64,000 nt of DNA from positions 1 to 64,000 of the forward strand of contig NZ_MCIA01000009.1 of assembly GCF_003609635.1 (NCBI RefSeq), read 5' to 3'. Each line of letters opens with the position of its first letter. Within the stretch, counting starts at the first letter, position 1. The notes under the pieces are model-generated. The model did not search any database, was not told the DNA's origin, and was given only the letters and a program-made list of their open reading frames with translations. This document shows, one piece after another, positions 60,674-64,000 of the stretch. The stretch comes from Lacrimispora algidixylanolytica (lineage in GTDB: Bacteria > Bacillota > Clostridia > Lachnospirales > Lachnospiraceae). The position numbers and the translations under genes were made by a program.

Positions 60674-61708
60674 CTACTGCTGCTTCAATTGATCAAGAAT
60701 CAGCGCATCGTAATCAATCTCTCTTTGAGGAAAGTTCTGAAACTGATTCTGTCCGGTCCTTGGTTTTGCCTGTGTACCTGTTGATGATTTCTTTCCGTTC
60801 TTATAATCTCCGCTCTTAAGCCGCTCTGCATACTGCTCGTCCAGCCGCTTAATCTCTTCCATCGTACGAACTCCTGCCTTTTTCCAGCCGTCTAAAATCT
60901 TATCCGCATAGGGAAAGCTAGGGGAATGGGTGGCGGCCAAGGTACGATTACATGCTTCCATCACGATCTCACGATTAAACCCATAGGTGCTAAACCACCG
61001 ATCCATAAACTCTCGTTCCGAATCTCCTGGGTTTCTGTCATTTAGACCAAATGCTCTCATAACTGCATAGGAATCCTTTGAATAAGTGGTGGCGCTGTTT
61101 TTTGCCTCCTCAACGGTTTTCATTCCCTTTTCGTGCCAGCTGATTGCTACGGTCTCAATGTAGCGGATGCTTGTATGTCCTCCCTGGACACAATATTCTA
61201 CCACGTATTCAAGCAGTTCTGATGGCATATGAAGACCATCATAAAGATATGCAAATACCTCACATTCTCTTTGGGTGAATACTTTATTCATATATTTCTG
61301 GGCAATATAAAGAAGCTGGGAAAAATCCTCATCTCCTGCAAGACCACTTATCTTTTCAGGGGAATAGGCGGTTCTTTTTGCAAGGGGCTGAGTCTTTGTC
61401 TTGACTTCAGTAGCAGTTCCAGAACAGGCAGTCTCAGAGACAGCCTTAGATGGTTCAGCCTTGACTGGAATCTCCTCTGAAAGTACACCAGCCTTCTTCC
61501 AATAAGCCAGGGCGCGGGCCACATCTGCCTCCGTATGGTTGAGTGCATCTGCAATCATAGAAATGGTTATCTCTTCTCCATCATGACGCATTAGAAATAA
61601 ATATTCCTTTATGTACTCTCCATTGGCCATGGACATGTATTCATCAATGAAATCGTTTGATATCACCGTAGCCCTGATCTTTAAACTGCTCTTTACATTC
61701 ACCGCCAT
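60674..61708 (-). CDS. dnaD: DnaD domain primosome protein
   Basis: A 344-residue primosomal protein. The N-terminal winged helix (about 1-80, ISMIADALNHTEADVARALAYWKKAGVLS) is followed by two DnaD/DnaB_2 domains (about 125-200 and 215-290), each with YxxxG-x-(I/V)RYIE-type segments (GHTSIRYIETVAISWHEKG; PSFPYADKILDGWKKAGV). A basic, polar C-terminus ends in LDQLKQQ. It binds DNA and helps in replication initiation and restart together with DnaC. AAGGTGAGGTT precedes the ATG. The upstream intergenic region is rich in DnaA-box-like sequences. Confidence 0.92.
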   Translation of the reverse strand: MAVNVKSSLKIRATVISNDFIDEYMSMANGEYIKEYLFLMRHDGEEITISMIADALNHTEADVARALAYWKKAGVLSEEIPVKAEPSKAVSETACSGTATEVKTKTQPLAKRTAYSPEKISGLAGDEDFSQLLYIAQKYMNKVFTQRECEVFAYLYDGLHMPSELLEYVVEYCVQGGHTSIRYIETVAISWHEKGMKTVEEAKNSATTYSKDSYAVMRAFGLNDRNPGDSEREFMDRWFSTYGFNREIVMEACNRTLAATHSPSFPYADKILDGWKKAGVRTMEEIKRLDEQYAERLKSGDYKNGKKSSTGTQAKPRTGQNQFQNFPQREIDYDALILDQLKQQ

Positions 61709-61771
61709 AACCTCACCTTTTTATCATGCTCATATCATACCACAGGTCCTTAGAAAAGAAAATAGGGGCAG

Positions 61772-61970
61772 TTATCCACCAAATGAATTGTGGAAACTGT
61801 GGATAATGTGGAAATCTAGTATACATAATATGGGATTTCGTTTCTCATCCCGTCGATTTGTTGATAAAACCGAGATTTTGTAAATTGTAAGACTTTATAT
61901 TATGTAAATCAAAGAATCCACATAGTTTCTTAACATAAAATGTTGAAAACTATGTGGACAATGTGGATAA
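61772..61970. promoter_or_regulatory. Cluster of DnaA-box-like sequences between murC and dnaD
   Basis: Two perfect boxes (TTATCCACA, minus strand, at 61798-61806 and 61962-61970) are accompanied by near matches: TTATCCACC at 61772-61780 (plus), TGTGGACAA at 61953-61961, TGTGGAAAC at 61789-61797, TGTGGAAAT at 61807-61815 and GAATCCACA at 61914-61922. The middle is AT rich. It lies upstream of the dnaD-dnaC operon, and suggests control of that operon, or DnaA titration, by the initiator protein. Confidence 0.7.
61918..61957. repeat. Long inverted repeat downstream of murC
   Basis: CCACATAGTTT (61918-61928) is the reverse complement of AAACTATGTGG (61947-61957), with further pairing inside (TTAACAT / ATGTTGAA). 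On the minus strand no clear T run follows. It could be a murC terminator or a protein-binding site; its two ends are DnaA-box-like. Confidence 0.65.
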
Positions 61971-63350
61971 CTATACTCCCAGTAGGTTTTCTCCCACTTT
62001 TACAATGTCTCCGGCTCCCATAGTTATCAACAAGTCACCGTGTATACAATTTCCCAAAATAAATGTTTCAATTTCCTCAAAGGAAGGGATGTAGTGTACT
62101 TTTACTCCCTTTTTCTCGATTCTCACCGCAATATCTTTGGAGCTAATTCCCAAATTATCGGTTTCACGGGCAGCGTAGATATCTGCCAGGATCACCTCAT
62201 CAGCCAATGATAGGGATTCTGCAAATTCATCTAAAAATGCCCTGGTCCGGGTATAAGTATGGGGCTGGAATACAACCCAGAGTTTCTTATGTGGATAATG
62301 TTTTGCCGTCTCTAAAGTTGCTCTTATTTCCTGAGGATGGTGGGCGTAGTCATCTATAATGGTTACACCAGATACCTCCCCTTTCTTTTCAAAACGACGA
62401 TTGGTACCCGTAAATCGTTTCAATCCTTTTTGAATCATTTCTAAAGAAATACCTAACTCAAAACAAACTGCTGCCGCTGCCAGAGAATTATACACATTAT
62501 GTTCTCCTGAAACGCCCAGAGTTACCGTATCAATGACTTCCCCGTCCACCAAAAGATCATAGGAAGCTCTTGCCAGCTCGTCATAACTGATGTTTTCTGC
62601 CTGATATCTGCTTTCCTGGTCCTTACCAAAGGTAATTACCTTACAAGGAAGACCTTCTATAATATCTTCCATGTGTTCAATATCTTTGTTTATCACTAAT
62701 AAACCATTCTCCGGAAGCTTCTCAGCAAATAGTCGGAACGATTGGCGTATTTCTTTTAGATCCTTAAAAAAGTCCAGGTGATCTGCTTCTATATTTAAGA
62801 TTACTTCTGTTGTAGGATAAAAGGATAAGAAGCTGTTGGTATATTCACACGCTTCTGTTACAAATAAATCTGGTCCTCCTACACGGATATTTCCGCTGAT
62901 GGAATTTAAGATTCCACCCACGGAGATCGTTGGGTCCGTATCCGCAGATAAGAGGATCTCTGTAATCATAGAAGTTGTTGTTGTCTTACCATGGGTACCA
63001 GAGACAGCGATAGCGTTCTCGTAATTCTTCATCATCTGTCCCAGAAGTTCTGCTCTGGTTAATATGTGAAGCTTTTTTTCTGTTGCACTTATAAATTCCG
63101 GATTATCCGGGTGAACGGCTGCTGTATATACTACTACATTAATTTCATCGGTAATATTCTCTGCTCTCTGTCCGTAAGCTACCTTTGCTCCCTTTGCCTC
63201 TAAGTGACGGGTAAGGTCTGACTCATTGGAATCGGAGCCAGTAACTGTAAAGCCTTCCTCAATGAGTATCTCTGCAAGCCCACTCATGCTAATTCCGCCA
63301 ATACCAATAAAATGTATTGCTTCCGGTTTATTAAAATCAATCTGATACAT
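61971..63350 (-). CDS. murC: UDP-N-acetylmuramate--L-alanine ligase
   Basis: A 459-residue Mur ligase that adds L-Ala to UDP-MurNAc in peptidoglycan synthesis. It begins HFIGIGGISMSGLAEIL (Rossmann-like loop), with the ATP site VSGTHGKTTTTSM near residue 115, and the C-terminal segments GTNRRFEKKG, IIDDYAHHPQEI and VVFQPHTYTRTRAFLDEFAESL. It stands apart from other mur genes. AAGGATGGAAAAAGC precedes the ATG. Confidence 0.97.
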   Translation of the reverse strand: MYQIDFNKPEAIHFIGIGGISMSGLAEILIEEGFTVTGSDSNESDLTRHLEAKGAKVAYGQRAENITDEINVVVYTAAVHPDNPEFISATEKKLHILTRAELLGQMMKNYENAIAVSGTHGKTTTTSMITEILLSADTDPTISVGGILNSISGNIRVGGPDLFVTEACEYTNSFLSFYPTTEVILNIEADHLDFFKDLKEIRQSFRLFAEKLPENGLLVINKDIEHMEDIIEGLPCKVITFGKDQESRYQAENISYDELARASYDLLVDGEVIDTVTLGVSGEHNVYNSLAAAAVCFELGISLEMIQKGLKRFTGTNRRFEKKGEVSGVTIIDDYAHHPQEIRATLETAKHYPHKKLWVVFQPHTYTRTRAFLDEFAESLSLADEVILADIYAARETDNLGISSKDIAVRIEKKGVKVHYIPSFEEIETFILGNCIHGDLLITMGAGDIVKVGENLLGV

Positions 63351-63400
63351 GCTTTTTCCATCCTTAATTTATATTCGGTATATCATTCTACGTTCAATTA

Positions 63401-63429
63401 CTTTTACTGCTTTTCTTATGGAAAGTCAA
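63401..63429 (-). promoter_or_regulatory. Possible murC promoter
   Basis: Minus-strand TTGACT (63424-63429), 17-base spacer, TAAAAG (63401-63406). A second candidate (TTGAAC, 18 bases, TATAAA) lies closer to the start. Neither -10 is perfect. Confidence 0.42.
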
Positions 63430-63487
63430 CTGCTTTCTCTTCTATTATATAAGAAACCAATGAGAAAATCTACAATAGAATCTGAAT

Positions 63488-63529
63488 CAAAAAAATGCAC
63501 CTTACAGATTCTATGACCTGTAAAGTGCT
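63488..63529 (-). terminator. Terminator of the right-edge gene
   Basis: On the minus strand GCACTTTACAG pairs with CTGTAAGGTGC, one G-U pair, followed by ATTTTTTT. Confidence 0.88.
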
Positions 63530-63546
63530 ATTTATGACACGTATTC

Positions 63547-64000
63547 TCAGGACTTGCCTGCTGCCATAGGCTCACCCTCTGCCAAAGTCAGCTTCACTAC
63601 AGAAGATATCATATAAAGCATTTCTTTAAAACTTCGGAAGGTCTGCTGCACTTTACCTTCCCGCCAGTATATCATACCCTGCCAGGTATTGTGCTCCCGA
63701 AACATTACTTTAACGGAGAAAGAAGCTTTTTGTCCTGTCCTTATAAATTCCTCAGAAGCTTCACTGGAAATCAGTCTGCCGTAATCAATTCCAGACAGGA
63801 TATCTGCTCCTTCCGTCATACTGATGTCCATATAATCTCCACTCAGGGAAAGGGACCAGTTTTCAAAAAACTCTGGATCTAAAATGTTTGCAATCGCCTT
63901 ATCTCCTTCACAAACATCTTCCTGTAAAATAGCATTGGTGATCATGATAAACTGAAGTTCACTGTCAAAGGAAGCAGTTCTGTTTCCATCATCCCAGATC
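63547..64000 (-). CDS. Hypothetical protein, partial (5' end beyond right edge)
   Basis: A frame of at least 151 codons with no known domain that I can name. An internal Met at 63945 exists, but the frame stays open without a stop to the window edge and encodes a plausible continuation (DDGNRTASFDSELQF), so the real start is probably outside. The visible part is soluble, acidic, and of mixed alpha/beta character (SLSLSGDYMDISMTEGADILSG; ASFSVKVMFREHNTW), and ends VKLTLAEGEPMAAGKS. It is followed by a strong terminator and the murC gene. Confidence 0.6.
   Translation of the reverse strand, partial: IWDDGNRTASFDSELQFIMITNAILQEDVCEGDKAIANILDPEFFENWSLSLSGDYMDISMTEGADILSGIDYGRLISSEASEEFIRTGQKASFSVKVMFREHNTWQGMIYWREGKVQQTFRSFKEMLYMISSVVKLTLAEGEPMAAGKS

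Noticed and set aside
61772-61970. Chromosomal origin of replication
   Set aside because: Despite the DnaA boxes there is no dnaA, dnaN, rpmH or gidA nearby, and no ordered AT-rich unwinding element with DnaA-trios was recognised. Regulation or titration is more likely.

Overview
The window looks like a chromosomal segment of a spore-forming, low-to-moderate GC Clostridia, most likely a Lachnospiraceae of the Lacrimispora / Clostridium sphenoides type. This is inferred from gene content: spoVG, spmB, a GerMN lipoprotein, a T-box in front of metG, paired glgC/glgD, a meso-diaminopimelate dehydrogenase, a Flp/Tad pilus locus with DUF5702 and FHA proteins, and strong AGGAGG-type ribosome binding sites. 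No phage, transposase, CRISPR array or tRNA gene was recognised; the segment reads as core chromosome with a few lineage-specific loci.

Layout. 1-265: tandem strong promoters and leader of an rRNA operon running off the left edge on the minus strand. 445-9204 (minus): a DNA maintenance block in the classical order tadA - SRP RNA - dnaX - ebfC - recR, with a phosphofructokinase inserted between the SRP RNA and dnaX, followed by a large TPR / pseudo-AAA acidic protein, a HAD phosphatase and a CvpA-like membrane protein. 9274-11641: an NrdG-like radical SAM activase convergent with a collagen-repeat protein. 11759-17144 (plus): nagB, a three-gene ABC-2 exporter preceded by a promoter - 50-codon ORF - terminator leader that may be an attenuator, a bacteriohemerythrin, a HIT protein and a UPF0340 protein. 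17254-25535 (minus): an oligopeptide-binding lipoprotein, an oleate hydratase, and the T-box-controlled metG-traX-tatD-ksgA cluster. 26027-33506: DUF885 lipoprotein, GerMN lipoprotein, an apparently autoregulated MarR protein, spmB, an ArsC/Spx-like protein, murG, a small sigma factor, a HIT protein and a rhomboid protease.

33554-43706 (minus) is a complete Tad-type pilus operon: prepilin peptidase, TadZ/CpaE, CpaF, TadB, TadC, Flp pilin, DUF5702 protein, a TadE-like protein carrying two Cys/His modules, a second prepilin peptidase, a second TadE-like pseudopilin and a DUF6382-FHA protein. It has a clear promoter at 43853-43881 and mostly translationally coupled genes. 44092-47609 (plus): ArsR-type regulator, DUF2508 protein, glycogen branching enzyme, small-molecule kinase. 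47784-52035 (minus): DUF3783 protein, ddh, spoVG, glgD and glgC; glycogen synthesis genes are therefore split around this region. 52279-56686 (plus): asnS and an SbcD/SbcC-like pair whose ATPase carries membrane segments. 56859-63350 (minus): brnQ, prs, dnaC, dnaD and murC, with a cluster of DnaA-box-like sequences between murC and dnaD. An incomplete gene runs off the right edge.

The items most worth a second look are the exporter leader at 12515-12788, the pseudo-AAA protein at 2022-4493, the DnaA-box cluster at 61772-61970, and several oddities of the Tad operon (a prepilin peptidase whose catalytic aspartate precedes any standard start codon, a long cpaF/tadB overlap, a TadE-like protein with two Cys/His modules, and a TadC with a large N-terminal extension).
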